Assembly (NCBI RefSeq): GCF_002453355.1
Contig: NZ_DKGQ01000019.1
Coordinates: forward strand, 1-58,373
Reading direction: 5' to 3'
DNA length: 58,373 bases
From: Psychrobacter sp. UBA6766
GTDB lineage: Bacteria > Pseudomonadota > Gammaproteobacteria > Pseudomonadales > Moraxellaceae
A program made the translations under genes and the position numbers. Below the pieces are notes generated by a model. The model was given only the letters and a program-made list of their open reading frames with translations, had not been told where the DNA came from and ran no database searches. Below are positions 19,105 through 26,726 of the stretch, in pieces; positions within the stretch are counted from its first letter, which is position 1, and every line of letters begins with the position of its first letter.

Positions 19105-20082
19105 ATGAATTTAGACAGTATAAGGAAAATGGATAAAGGCGAGCTACATGTTCATCTAAATGGCTTAGTAAGCACTGAAGTTATAAAAAAAATGGTTGAG
19201 AATGAGTTATGTGAAATACCTGAAAATTTTGACTTGAGTGTGGATTTAAACGTATTAAGGCCTGCAAAATCGCTTGTAGACTATCTGCTACCTTGGCAAG
19301 TGTTAAGACTTATACCAAGAAATAGAAATAGTCTTAGACTTATCGTAGAAAGTGCATTTGAAAACCTGAAGGCTGACAGTGTTTCTTTTGTTGAAATTCG
19401 GAATAGTGTAATTTATATAGCTTCTCTTAATCATATTTCTGTAGATAACGCTCTATTTTGGCTTATCGAGGAGATAGAGGAAGCATCACATAAATATCAG
19501 ATTAAAGCAGGTTTGATCCTAACAGTCTCTAGAGGTATTCGTACTAATGAACATCTTAAGATGTTACTTCAAGCATATAAAAACCTTAGTTTTCCCGAAT
19601 GTGTTATAGGACTTGATCTTGCAGGTAACGAAAACATTGACCCTCCGAAAGAGACAGCTCCTTCGTTTCTAAAAGCTAAATGTGAGTATGGTCTTAAAAT
19701 TACTATCCATGCTGGAGAAACAGGCAGTTACGAAAATATTAGGAAAGCTATTATAGAGTTTGGTGCAGATCGGATTGGACATGGGACGGCAGCAGCGAAA
19801 TCGGATGAGGTTATGGGGCTACTCAAAGATAGAGATATATGTCTTGAGGTGTGTCCTATTAGCAACAGACTGACCAAAGCAGTTGGTGAATATGAAGATC
19901 ACCCTGTCAAAATTTTCATTGCTAATGATGTGCCTTTTGTGATTTGTTCTGACAATCCAGCAATTCATGCTTCTTCTCTTAGTTTTGATTATTACAGATT
20001 CCTATGTGAAACGAATAGTGAACAACATCTAAGATATATGTATTTAAATCAGAAAAAATATAGCTTTCTAGAGAGAATATAA
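19105..20082 (+). CDS. komA: Adenosine deaminase-like protein, candidate KomA of a Kongming defence system
   Basis: Metal-dependent adenosine deaminase fold (325 aa). The zinc ligands HVH are at 15 and 17, followed by HAGE (H202, catalytic E205), IGHG (H226), and SDNPA with D283. Canonical deaminases have Asp-Asp-Pro in the last motif; here the second Asp is Asn284. The stop overlaps the next start (TAATG), so it is coupled to a HAM1-like and a SIR2-like gene. This trio is the reported Kongming architecture, in which the deaminase makes deoxyinosine nucleotides from dAMP after infection as an alarm signal. A housekeeping salvage role is less likely, given the neighbours. The start may instead be ATG 19129, which has AAGGA ahead of it. 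Function is by analogy. Confidence 0.75.
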   Translation: MNLDSIRKMDKGELHVHLNGLVSTEVIKKMVENELCEIPENFDLSVDLNVLRPAKSLVDYLLPWQVLRLIPRNRNSLRLIVESAFENLKADSVSFVEIRNSVIYIASLNHISVDNALFWLIEEIEEASHKYQIKAGLILTVSRGIRTNEHLKMLLQAYKNLSFPECVIGLDLAGNENIDPPKETAPSFLKAKCEYGLKITIHAGETGSYENIRKAIIEFGADRIGHGTAAAKSDEVMGLLKDRDICLEVCPISNRLTKAVGEYEDHPVKIFIANDVPFVICSDNPAIHASSLSFDYYRFLCETNSEQHLRYMYLNQKKYSFLERI

Positions 20083-20636
20083 TGAAAATTCGATTTCTTA
20101 CCAAGAATGATCACAAAGCGGCTGAAGTTAATGCAATCCTTATGGAAACAGGTTTTGAAGTTATAGCCGCTAAGCATGTAATTAACGAAATTCAAACTGA
20201 AGACGTTAACATGCTCGTTAGAGATAAAGTCTTAAAAGCTTTTGAAATAGTCGGGCGTCCGGTGTTTGTTGAACATACAGGGTTATATATAGAGAGTTTA
20301 AATGGATTTCCAGGAGGTTTAACTCAAATATTTTGGGATAAACTGCAAGCAGACAAATTTTCTGAGCTTTTTGGTTCTTGTGAAGATAATAGGCTAATAG
20401 CAAAAACAGTTATTGGTTATTGTGACTCTATGAAAATACATATGTTTGAAGGAGATATCAGAGGGACGGTTGTTGATAAACCAAGAGGAAACCGTAATTT
20501 CCAATGGGATTGCGTTTTTATTCCAGAAGGAGAGACGGAGACGTTTGCAGAGATGGGTTCACGCAAAAATGACATTTCAATGAGAAAAATTGCGTTTGAT
20601 AAATTTAAATCATTTTTGAAGGACTCTACAAAATAA
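20082..20636 (+). CDS. komB: HAM1/RdgB-like protein with altered active site, candidate KomB
   Basis: A 184-aa member of the inosine-triphosphate pyrophosphatase fold, normal length for RdgB. The triphosphate-binding pattern TKNDHK (7-12) fits the SxNxxK signature. In place of the DDSGL motif that supplies the catalytic Asp in RdgB, it has EHTGL (E64, H65), and the SHR base-contact motif near the C-terminus reads SMR. It may therefore bind deoxyinosine nucleotides without cleaving them efficiently. In Kongming, KomB works with KomC as sensor of dITP; the altered site fits this. Start and stop both overlap neighbours by one base. Loss of activity is inference from motif comparison alone. Confidence 0.75.
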   Translation: MKIRFLTKNDHKAAEVNAILMETGFEVIAAKHVINEIQTEDVNMLVRDKVLKAFEIVGRPVFVEHTGLYIESLNGFPGGLTQIFWDKLQADKFSELFGSCEDNRLIAKTVIGYCDSMKIHMFEGDIRGTVVDKPRGNRNFQWDCVFIPEGETETFAEMGSRKNDISMRKIAFDKFKSFLKDSTK

Positions 20637-21433
20637 TGGAACAACTTCTATCATCCTTTGAACAAGGAAATGTAATACTATTCGTTGGAGCAGGTGTTTC
20701 AATGAACCTAGGCTTACCTTCATGGAGAGCACTGATTGATAAAATTGCTGAAGAGTTGGACTATGATCCTGATATATATCAAACTTTTGGAAATAACGAA
20801 ACCTTAGCGGAATACTATAAACTTAAAAAAGGTAGCATCGGGCCATTAAGAAGTTGGATGGATAGAAACTGGCATGCAGATAGCATTGATATCTCCACAT
20901 CAAAAATCCATGAGTATATTGCAAGAGCCAAGTTTCCTATAATCTATACAACAAATTATGATCGCTGGATAGAGAAATCATTAAGTCATTATGAAATGCC
21001 ATATACTAAAATAGTTTCTGTGTCCGACCTAACTAAAGTAGATAGCAACAGTACTCAGGTCGTTAAATTTCATGGTGACTTTGATGATGATAGTTCGATA
21101 GTACTAGGTGAAACAAGTTATTTTGAACGTCTAGAATTTGAGACGCCGTTAGACATAAAGCTACGCGCAGACGTTTTAGGTAAGTCAGTTTTATTTATTG
21201 GATATAGACTAGATGATATCAACTTAAGGTTTCTGTTCTATAAATTAGCTAAGTTATGGAAGAATAGTTCCAACGGAAATTCACAGCCTAAGTCATATAT
21301 TTTCTCTCCTAGACCTAACCCTATCCAAGAGACAATACTTGAACAATGGGGAATAGATGTAATTTCTTCAGAAACTGAAGATTTAGGTTATGCTCTTGAA
21401 GAGTTTCTTAGTAAGTTTCAGTCAACTGAATGA
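20636..21433 (+). CDS. komC: SIR2-like NADase effector, candidate KomC
   Basis: A 265-aa SIR2-fold protein of the defence-associated type. The nucleotide-binding FVGAGVS is at 16-22, TTNYD holds N107, and KFHGDF holds H146, the usual catalytic pair of SIR2 NADases. GYRLDD follows. There is no zinc-binding cysteine set, so it is unlikely to be a protein deacetylase. The expected role is to hydrolyse NAD+ once activated by the HAM1-like partner, halting phage replication by killing or arresting the cell. It is the last gene of the operon. No additional sensor domain is fused, consistent with sensing by the partner protein. Confidence 0.8.
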   Translation: MEQLLSSFEQGNVILFVGAGVSMNLGLPSWRALIDKIAEELDYDPDIYQTFGNNETLAEYYKLKKGSIGPLRSWMDRNWHADSIDISTSKIHEYIARAKFPIIYTTNYDRWIEKSLSHYEMPYTKIVSVSDLTKVDSNSTQVVKFHGDFDDDSSIVLGETSYFERLEFETPLDIKLRADVLGKSVLFIGYRLDDINLRFLFYKLAKLWKNSSNGNSQPKSYIFSPRPNPIQETILEQWGIDVISSETEDLGYALEEFLSKFQSTE

Positions 21434-21492
21434 GAGTGTAGAAGTCTAATAAATTTAAACTGTATTTAAGAGAAGAAATGTTTCGCACGAAA

Positions 21493-21521
21493 AAGCCAGG
21501 CAACCTAAGCTGCCTGGCTTT
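21493..21521 (-). terminator. Convergent terminator between the Kongming-like operon and the integrase operon
   Basis: Perfect 10-bp stem AAGCCAGGCA / TGCCTGGCTT with an 8-base loop. On the minus strand it is followed by five T, so it mainly serves the integrase-side genes; it may also stop the plus-strand operon. Confidence 0.8.
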
Positions 21522-21536
21522 GATATTTATAACAAC

Positions 21537-21854
21537 TTATCTATGATTATGTTCCTGCCATACAGCATGCTCACATACCTCACAGCACCAACTGTCTTTT
21601 GCTCGCATGTATGGGATGTCTGCTGGTATCTGTAAAGGGCACACATAACCACAGTACTCGCATCGCACATCATCTAAATAAGCAAAGCACTCACTGATTG
21701 TCTTGAACAGTACTTGAGCGCTAATCTTATACTTTTCACAGACCGTGTCTACATGCGCGATATAATCACTTTCGTTATCATATGCCCAGTAATCCTCACA
21801 GATTTTTAGATCGCGTGCGTTCTGCGTCATATTCGGCTGAAGTTTTACACTCAT
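21537..21854 (-). CDS. Small protein with paired cysteines, possible zinc ribbon
   Basis: A 105-aa protein of unknown function. The start at ATG 21854 is preferred over upstream in-frame ATGs at 21902 and 21878, because AAGGAG lies 6 bases ahead of it and those overlap the preceding gene. The C-terminal half has CEYCGYVC and, 25 residues later, WCCEVC, which could bind one zinc. It is the last gene of the integrase operon. Small zinc-ribbon proteins are common in phages and integrative elements. Confidence 0.55.
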   Translation of the reverse strand: MSVKLQPNMTQNARDLKICEDYWAYDNESDYIAHVDTVCEKYKISAQVLFKTISECFAYLDDVRCEYCGYVCPLQIPADIPYMRAKDSWCCEVCEHAVWQEHNHR

Positions 21855-21864
21855 CACATTCTCC

Positions 21865-22158
21865 TTAGTAGCCGACATAGTCAGACTGCGGTAATAGCTC
21901 ATAAAGCTCGCTCTGAAGCTGACAACGCATATCCTCTATCACATAGCCAAGATTCGCATCCAAACGCTTCTGTACCCATACACGCATCGCCATATCGTTA
22001 TCAAAGCAGCGCTTTACTCCCAAGAAGCGAGTGAGGTTATGACCCGATGAAACATACAACTCACGCATCAGTACATTAGCAATCTCATTCGCATCATCAC
22101 TGATTGCACCGTCCCGTTTAAACTCACCAAACAGCTCTTCATAATTGATAATTGTCAT
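21865..22158 (-). CDS. Hypothetical protein of the integrative element
   Basis: A 97-aa acidic, mostly helical-looking protein with no domain I recognise. Its ATG overlaps the integrase stop by four bases (ATGA), and AAGGAG lies in the integrase 3' end, so it is translated from the integrase mRNA. It ends 10 bp before the next small gene. Probably element-specific accessory cargo. Confidence 0.55.
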   Translation of the reverse strand: MTIINYEELFGEFKRDGAISDDANEIANVLMRELYVSSGHNLTRFLGVKRCFDNDMAMRVWVQKRLDANLGYVIEDMRCQLQSELYELLPQSDYVGY

Positions 22159-23399
22159 AGTGACGTCTCCTTGTCTGTTTGTGCACTCGTAGCTGTTCCT
22201 TCAGTTTCAAAGCTATTTGATGCGCTGGTCAGCTTCTCTTTGCTCGCCAGTAGCAAATTATCCATGGCTGAGCCATCTTGACGGGTGATATCAGGCACAT
22301 AACGGCTATACACCCGAAACAGCATCTCCGTACTACTGTGACCCATCTGCCGAGCGATCCACTCAGGGTTCTCACCAGCAGCGAGCCAAAGCGTCGCTGC
22401 GGTATGTCGAGTCTGATAAGCACGCCGGTGCTTGAGACCGAGTAGGGCAAGGGTGGGTTTCCATACCCGCCGATTCACATTACGGTACTCCATCGGATTG
22501 CCTTGTGAATTGCAGAACACAAACTCTGACTTACCAAAGGTACGTGCCTTCTGCTCTAGTAGTGCGTCATAGACCAACTGCGACATTGCGATATCACGTT
22601 GTGAGCCTAACGTCTTTGTCGGACCCATCTCACCGTTGACTAACGCACCACGTATACTGATCTCACGGCGATCAAAGTTAATACAGTCCCACTTGAGCCC
22701 ATCAATCTCACTGGTACGCATCCCAGTAAAGAAGCGAGTAGTATAGTAGGGCTTATAGTCAGCACGGACATGCTTTAAAATCAGCCATACCTCACTCAAT
22801 GTAAACGGGTTTACATCCGGACGAGCTTGTTTGAGATTCTTAATATTTTTATAAGGCATCTCAAACTCATGGCGATCTGACGCTTCTTCTAGTATCATAC
22901 GAAGAAGTATCATAATCTGATTGATTCGTGCTACTGACAGACTTGACTGACCATCTTTACCGTAACGAACTTTGGCGAGAGAGCTACGGAAGGTCAGCAA
23001 GTCTGGTTTTTTTATCGCATGTACTGCTTTACCACCAAACTCAGGTAACAAGTACTTGTTCAGAATAATCTGCGTCTTTTGCCGATAGCTCGGCCGCCAT
23101 TCAATCTTCTTCTCCTCATACCAAATCTCTGAAAACTGCCTAAAGGTAGGGTTGCGACTGATACAAGCTTCCGCTCTATCAGCCAGTGCATTCATTTCCT
23201 GCGCTCTTTCACTCTTTGGGAAGTAAGACGCGTAGTCAAAGATACCTAGGGTGATTTCAGCTTCCATTTTTTTCAAGACTTGCGCTAATTTTTTACGATT
23301 AGCTGGATTGTCTTCTAAACTGGTTTTCTCTCGACAGCGCTTACCTAAGTAGCGGAAGTCAACGACCAGCTTGCCAAACCGTCCTCGCATAGTAGCCAT
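22155..23399 (-). CDS. Tyrosine recombinase (phage-type integrase)
   Basis: Site-specific recombinase that would insert and excise the island. The 414-aa protein has an Arm-type N-terminal DNA-binding domain (GRFGKLVVDFRYLGKR), a SAM-like core-binding domain (about 80-190) and a catalytic domain. The catalytic residues are R228 in TGMRTSEI, RHTAA, the GHSS histidine and the tyrosine in VYSRY. The start has AAAAGGAG upstream. It is transcribed away from tRNA-Gly, after an excisionase-like gene, the usual order next to an attachment site. All catalytic residues are present, so it is probably active. Confidence 0.92.
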   Translation of the reverse strand: MATMRGRFGKLVVDFRYLGKRCREKTSLEDNPANRKKLAQVLKKMEAEITLGIFDYASYFPKSERAQEMNALADRAEACISRNPTFRQFSEIWYEEKKIEWRPSYRQKTQIILNKYLLPEFGGKAVHAIKKPDLLTFRSSLAKVRYGKDGQSSLSVARINQIMILLRMILEEASDRHEFEMPYKNIKNLKQARPDVNPFTLSEVWLILKHVRADYKPYYTTRFFTGMRTSEIDGLKWDCINFDRREISIRGALVNGEMGPTKTLGSQRDIAMSQLVYDALLEQKARTFGKSEFVFCNSQGNPMEYRNVNRRVWKPTLALLGLKHRRAYQTRHTAATLWLAAGENPEWIARQMGHSSTEMLFRVYSRYVPDITRQDGSAMDNLLLASKEKLTSASNSFETEGTATSAQTDKETSL

Positions 23400-23415
23400 A
23401 GTAATTCTCCTTTTA

Positions 23416-23631
23416 TTACTGAAGTGCCATACCGTTGATGGCGCTCATAACCGGCTTGCACATATCCTCTTCGATACGCTCCCATACGTACAAAATCTTG
23501 CGGCCGCCGAAAGGACGAATGTAATGGATGTTTTCAATCAAAACAGTGTCTTTCATTTGATTGCGGATAGTACGTGCGTCGTACTTGATGCGTTCAGCTA
23601 ACTCATCAGTTGTTAAATAAGTATTGCTCAT
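23416..23631 (-). CDS. Excisionase-like small DNA-binding protein
   Basis: A 71-aa protein with the pattern YLTTDELAERIKYDARTIRN, a winged or MerR-like helix-turn-helix as in AlpA and excisionases. It lies 16 bp upstream of the integrase on the same strand and would set the direction of recombination or regulate the integrase. GAGGT serves as ribosome binding site. Distinguishing Xis from a purely transcriptional regulator is not possible from sequence alone. Confidence 0.7.
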   Translation of the reverse strand: MSNTYLTTDELAERIKYDARTIRNQMKDTVLIENIHYIRPFGGRKILYVWERIEEDMCKPVMSAINGMALQ

Positions 23632-23636
23632 GGTGT

Positions 23637-23822
23637 TTACCTCTTTTCAGTTATTAAGTCATTGCATTAAGTGATAGAATAGAAGTTATTTTATCAGCCT
23701 GTAAAAATGCACCTTTGAAGTATCAGTTATAATTTACCCGCTTAGAGGTAATTATTAACCGATTTGTGTACTATATTACCTTTTTACCTCAATGTAAAGC
23801 ATTTTTACCCGAAAAGAGGTAT
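23637..23822. promoter_or_regulatory. Divergent control region with repeated GAGGTA-type sites
   Basis: Between the excisionase-like gene and the XRE regulator are three related sites: 23637-23653 (inverted), 23734-23751 (TTACCCGCTTAGAGGTAA, with TTACC/GGTAA arms) and 23805-23822 (TTACCCGAAAAGAGGTAT). They could be operators for the divergent regulator. The outer two include the ribosome binding sites of the two genes, so part of the similarity may reflect translation signals. Confidence 0.45.
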
Positions 23823-23827
23823 TAATT

Positions 23828-24052
23828 ATGATTGTGTCTAAACTCCCTGTGATTCTGGCAGAGAAAAAGTTGCGTGTAGCAGATGTTGTAAGAGCAACAG
23901 GTATGAGTAAATCAACACTTCATAAGCTATACAATGAAGAGTCATCAAGAATTGACTTCAATACCATCGACCAGTTATGTGAGTTTTTAGATGTACAGGT
24001 GGGTGACTTATTTATTTATAAGCCAAATAATAAAGATGATGAAGAGTCTTGA
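23828..24052 (+). CDS. XRE/Cro-type transcriptional regulator
   Basis: A 74-aa helix-turn-helix protein. The motif spans about residues 17-45 (VADVVRATGMSKSTLHKLYN), followed by LCEFLDVQVGDLF, the typical end of a Cro/CI-like domain. It is divergent from the excisionase-integrase operon and probably represses it and itself through the repeated sites in the shared 196-bp spacer. AGAGGT precedes the ATG. Confidence 0.82.
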   Translation: MIVSKLPVILAEKKLRVADVVRATGMSKSTLHKLYNEESSRIDFNTIDQLCEFLDVQVGDLFIYKPNNKDDEES

Positions 24053-24170
24053 GGATCTTCAAAATTGAAAAAGATGTGCAGAGGAATAAGTGGTAGAGCC
24101 TTATATATATGACGTTCCAAGGCCTAAAATTAAGGTTGGGGTTATTTTAAAAACTTACTTTTTCATGATT

Positions 24171-24189
24171 TGGTCACGTTTTGGTCACG
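24171..24189 (+). repeat. Direct repeat copy 1 near tRNA-Gly
   Basis: TGGTCACGTTTTGGTCACG occurs here and again at 24328-24346, 157 bp apart, without mismatch. Each copy is itself two TGGTCACG units spaced by 11 bp. Position between the regulator and the tRNA suits integrase arm-binding sites; this is inference. Confidence 0.6.
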
Positions 24190-24223
24190 CTATGAGCTCA
24201 ATATAAAAAAGCAGTAAAAAAGG

Positions 24224-24266
24224 AAAAGCGATGTTAAGAAAATATTTCTTAGCATCGCTTTTTATA
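24224..24266. terminator. Strong hairpin terminator between the two repeats
   Basis: An 18-bp stem starting AAAAGCGATG and closing CATCGCTTTT with one G-U pair and a tiny loop, then TTTTT. A-runs on the other side make it bidirectional. It would separate the element from the tRNA transcript. Confidence 0.75.
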
Positions 24267-24327
24267 AAGATAAGAATAATAAGTTGGGGTCAATTACGAA
24301 ATCAGTGTTTATAGCGTGGGCACGAAA

Positions 24328-24346
24328 TGGTCACGTTTTGGTCACG
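24328..24346 (+). repeat. Direct repeat copy 2 near tRNA-Gly
   Basis: Exact copy of 24171-24189. It lies about 135 bp from the 3' end of the tRNA gene. The sequence between the copies is unrelated apart from the terminator. Confidence 0.6.
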
Positions 24347-24440
24347 GTGCTGATTTTTGAGCTTTTAATATATTAGATAAACTTAGCAATTAGACTGAAT
24401 AACTAATACTGGAAAACGCTGTAGCCCTTAAAACTCGGAC

Positions 24441-24473
24441 AAAAAAAAGCCTCACTGTTAAGTGAGGCTTTTT
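24441..24473 (-). terminator. Terminator of tRNA-Gly
   Basis: Stem AGCCTCACT / AGTGAGGCT with a 4-base loop and eight T on the minus strand, 8 bp beyond the tRNA 3' end. It appears to be the native chromosomal terminator of the tRNA gene. Confidence 0.8.
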
Positions 24474-24480
24474 AAGTATT

Positions 24481-24555
24481 TGGAGCGGGAAAAGAGATTC
24501 GAACTCTCGACCCCAACCTTGGCAAGGTTATGCTCTACCACTGAGCTATTCCCGC
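24481..24555 (-). tRNA. glyT-like: tRNA-Gly (anticodon GCC)
   Basis: Minus-strand cloverleaf starting GCGGGAATAGCTCAGTGGTA with anticodon GCC inside CTTGCCAAG, the GTTCGAATC T-loop and an encoded TCCA end. The acceptor arm GCGGGAA pairs with TTCCCGC. tRNA-Gly 3' ends are common integration targets, and the integrase module lies just beyond this one. Confidence 0.95.
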
Positions 24556-24768
24556 TAATAATCAATTAACTATCGTCAGTTGATGAAGGCGTATTATACG
24601 CAATTTTTTTTGTCTGTCAACACCTAGCGCGAAAAAAATGAAAGTTAGCAAAACAGGCATGTCATCCCGCCCTTAATTTATGTTATAACAGTTTATTATA
24701 ATATGCATTCCAAAAGCTTTGTATGGAAGAAATAGGCTGGGATGCATTTTATAAGAAATTCCATTCTT

Positions 24769-24784
24769 ATTGATAGTTATCAAT
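24769..24784. promoter_or_regulatory. Palindrome upstream of the 2-keto-acid decarboxylase
   Basis: ATTGATAGTTATCAAT is a perfect 7-bp inverted repeat with a 2-bp centre, about 30 bp before the start codon. A TATAAT-like box lies about 75 bp further upstream (near 24697). It could be an operator; the regulator is unknown. Confidence 0.4.
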
Positions 24785-24814
24785 ATTTACAATCGTAAGC
24801 ATTAAGGATAAAAA

Positions 24815-26479
24815 ATGAGTCAACAATATACCATCGCGGACTATTTATTTGATCGTATCGCGGAAGCGGGCGCAACTGAAATATTTGGTGTGCCTGGTGA
24901 TTTCAATTTAACGTTTTTGGACAATATTATCGCTTCTGATAAATTGCGCTGGGTGGGTAATACCAATGAGCTAAACGCAGGTTACGCGGCCGACGGCTAC
25001 GCACGAGAGCGTGGGTTTGCGGCGATGGTGACAACCTTTGGTGTCGGTGAGCTATCAGCGATTAATGCCACCGCAGGCTCTTTTGCAGAGTATGCACCAG
25101 TGCTGCATGTGGTCGGAGCGCCAAGTACTGCGCTGCAAGATTCAAAACGCCGCATTCACCATACCTTAGGTGATGGCATATTCAACCATTTTATCAAAAT
25201 GGTCGAGCCAGTTACCGTGGCACGAGCGCAAATTACGCCAGAAAATGCCGCTTCAGAGATTGATCGCGTCATTCGTCTGGTATTGAAAAAGCATCGTCCT
25301 GGGTATTTAATGCTATCACCAGACGTGGCAAAAATGCCCATTTACCCGCCAACGACTAAGCTTGATGACAGCCAAGAAGATATCACTAGCCAAGCGGCGT
25401 TGGCAGATTTTAAAAAAGCCCTGATAGAGTTTTTGCCAAATAAAACCACGACATTGATGGCAGACTTAATGGTGCATCGATTGGGATTACAAAACCAGCT
25501 AAAAGCTTTGATTGCTGATACCGATATTCCTTATACGACATTATCGTGGGGCAAAACTTTGCTTGATGAAAACAGTGATCGTTGGGCGGGAACTTATGCG
25601 GGCGTGGCATCGCGTCCTGTGGTTAAAGACGCGGTAGAAAATTGCGAATGTTTGATTAAAATTGGTGTGCAGTATACTGACACAACGACCGCAGGTTTTA
25701 GCCAAAATATCGATGAAAAAGTCGTGGTTGATTTACATTATGAGCGGGCATCGATTAGCGGTCAGAATTTTGCTCCCATTGCGTTAGAGGACGCCCTACA
25801 AACATTGCATGAAGTCATGACCTCAGGCATTAATATCGTACCTAAGCAATTTAGCAAAAAAAGACAGCCGCATGAGCAAAACGGCAAAGACGATGAACCG
25901 ATTCGCCAAGATGATTTGTGGCACATCATCGCCGATGCGCTTGATGATAAAAATTTGGTGTTCTCTGACCAAGGTACCGCCTATTTTGGTATCAGTGATG
26001 TGCGTCTGCCAGAAGGTGTGACGTCTTATGGTCAACCGATGTGGGGTTCGATTGGTTATACCTTGCCCGCCAGTTTGGGCGCTGCCATTGCCTCACCGCA
26101 TAAGCGCAGTATTTTATTGATTGGTGATGGTTCGGCGTTATTAACGGTACAAGAAATTGCCGTAATGATTAAAGAAGGCATCAATCCAGTCATTGTACTG
26201 ATTAACAATGACGGCTATACTGTTGAGCGAGCGATTCATGGGGAAAACCAGCGCTACAATGATATCCCTAAATGTGATTGGCAGATGATGCCAAAAGCCT
26301 TTGGCGCGACAGAAGAAAACAGCTTAATGCTGAAAGCAGAAACCGCTGGCGAATTAAAAGCAGCTCTCGAAAAAGCGGCTGCTACCAAAGATAAACTGGT
26401 GATGTTAGAGGTGATGACAGATAAGCATGATATTCCGCCATTATTGGCTGATATCAGCGCTGCCCTTAAGCCTAAATAG
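24815..26479 (+). CDS. Thiamine-diphosphate 2-keto-acid decarboxylase (pyruvate/indolepyruvate decarboxylase family)
   Basis: Cytosolic enzyme that decarboxylates a 2-keto acid to the aldehyde. The 554-aa protein has the three PDC-type domains. The cofactor-activating E52 is in TNELNAGYAADGYA, the double histidine H115-H116 in IHHTLGDG is typical of pyruvate and indolepyruvate decarboxylases rather than acetolactate synthase, and the ThDP/Mg motif begins GDG at 437 and continues to NNDGYTVE. The gene stands alone with its own terminator. Substrate (pyruvate, phenylpyruvate or indolepyruvate) cannot be decided from sequence. A GGAT-like ribosome binding site precedes the ATG. Confidence 0.88.
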   Translation: MSQQYTIADYLFDRIAEAGATEIFGVPGDFNLTFLDNIIASDKLRWVGNTNELNAGYAADGYARERGFAAMVTTFGVGELSAINATAGSFAEYAPVLHVVGAPSTALQDSKRRIHHTLGDGIFNHFIKMVEPVTVARAQITPENAASEIDRVIRLVLKKHRPGYLMLSPDVAKMPIYPPTTKLDDSQEDITSQAALADFKKALIEFLPNKTTTLMADLMVHRLGLQNQLKALIADTDIPYTTLSWGKTLLDENSDRWAGTYAGVASRPVVKDAVENCECLIKIGVQYTDTTTAGFSQNIDEKVVVDLHYERASISGQNFAPIALEDALQTLHEVMTSGINIVPKQFSKKRQPHEQNGKDDEPIRQDDLWHIIADALDDKNLVFSDQGTAYFGISDVRLPEGVTSYGQPMWGSIGYTLPASLGAAIASPHKRSILLIGDGSALLTVQEIAVMIKEGINPVIVLINNDGYTVERAIHGENQRYNDIPKCDWQMMPKAFGATEENSLMLKAETAGELKAALEKAAATKDKLVMLEVMTDKHDIPPLLADISAALKPK

Positions 26480-26561
26480 CCTAAGTAAAATACTTTTGTT
26501 AAAGTGGATTCATATCTATAATTTAAAAGAAATAATGATTAAGCCTTTATAAATAAGAAAA

Positions 26562-26597
26562 GCCCTATTTGGCGTCATGCTAAATAGGGTTTTTTTA
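26562..26597 (+). terminator. Terminator after the decarboxylase gene
   Basis: Stem CCCTATTT / AAATAGGG with an 11-base loop followed by TTTTTTT, 80 bp after the stop codon. Confidence 0.85.
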
Positions 26598-26726
26598 TGT
26601 TGAAGTACGATAGTTTTATGAGGTTGGCGATTTATAGATTGAATAATTTATTATCAACCATTTTGCTCAGGGCGTTCATTGTCGTGATAAATTAAGCAAT
26701 TAACACATGATAGGAGATGGGCCATC

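Noticed and set aside
19105..21433. RADAR system as explanation for the deaminase gene
   Set aside because: RADAR pairs a much larger deaminase with an AAA+ ATPase (RdrA); here the partners are HAM1-like and SIR2-like.
24053..24480. CRISPR-like repeats near tRNA-Gly
   Set aside because: Only two copies, unequal context, no spacer pattern and no cas genes.
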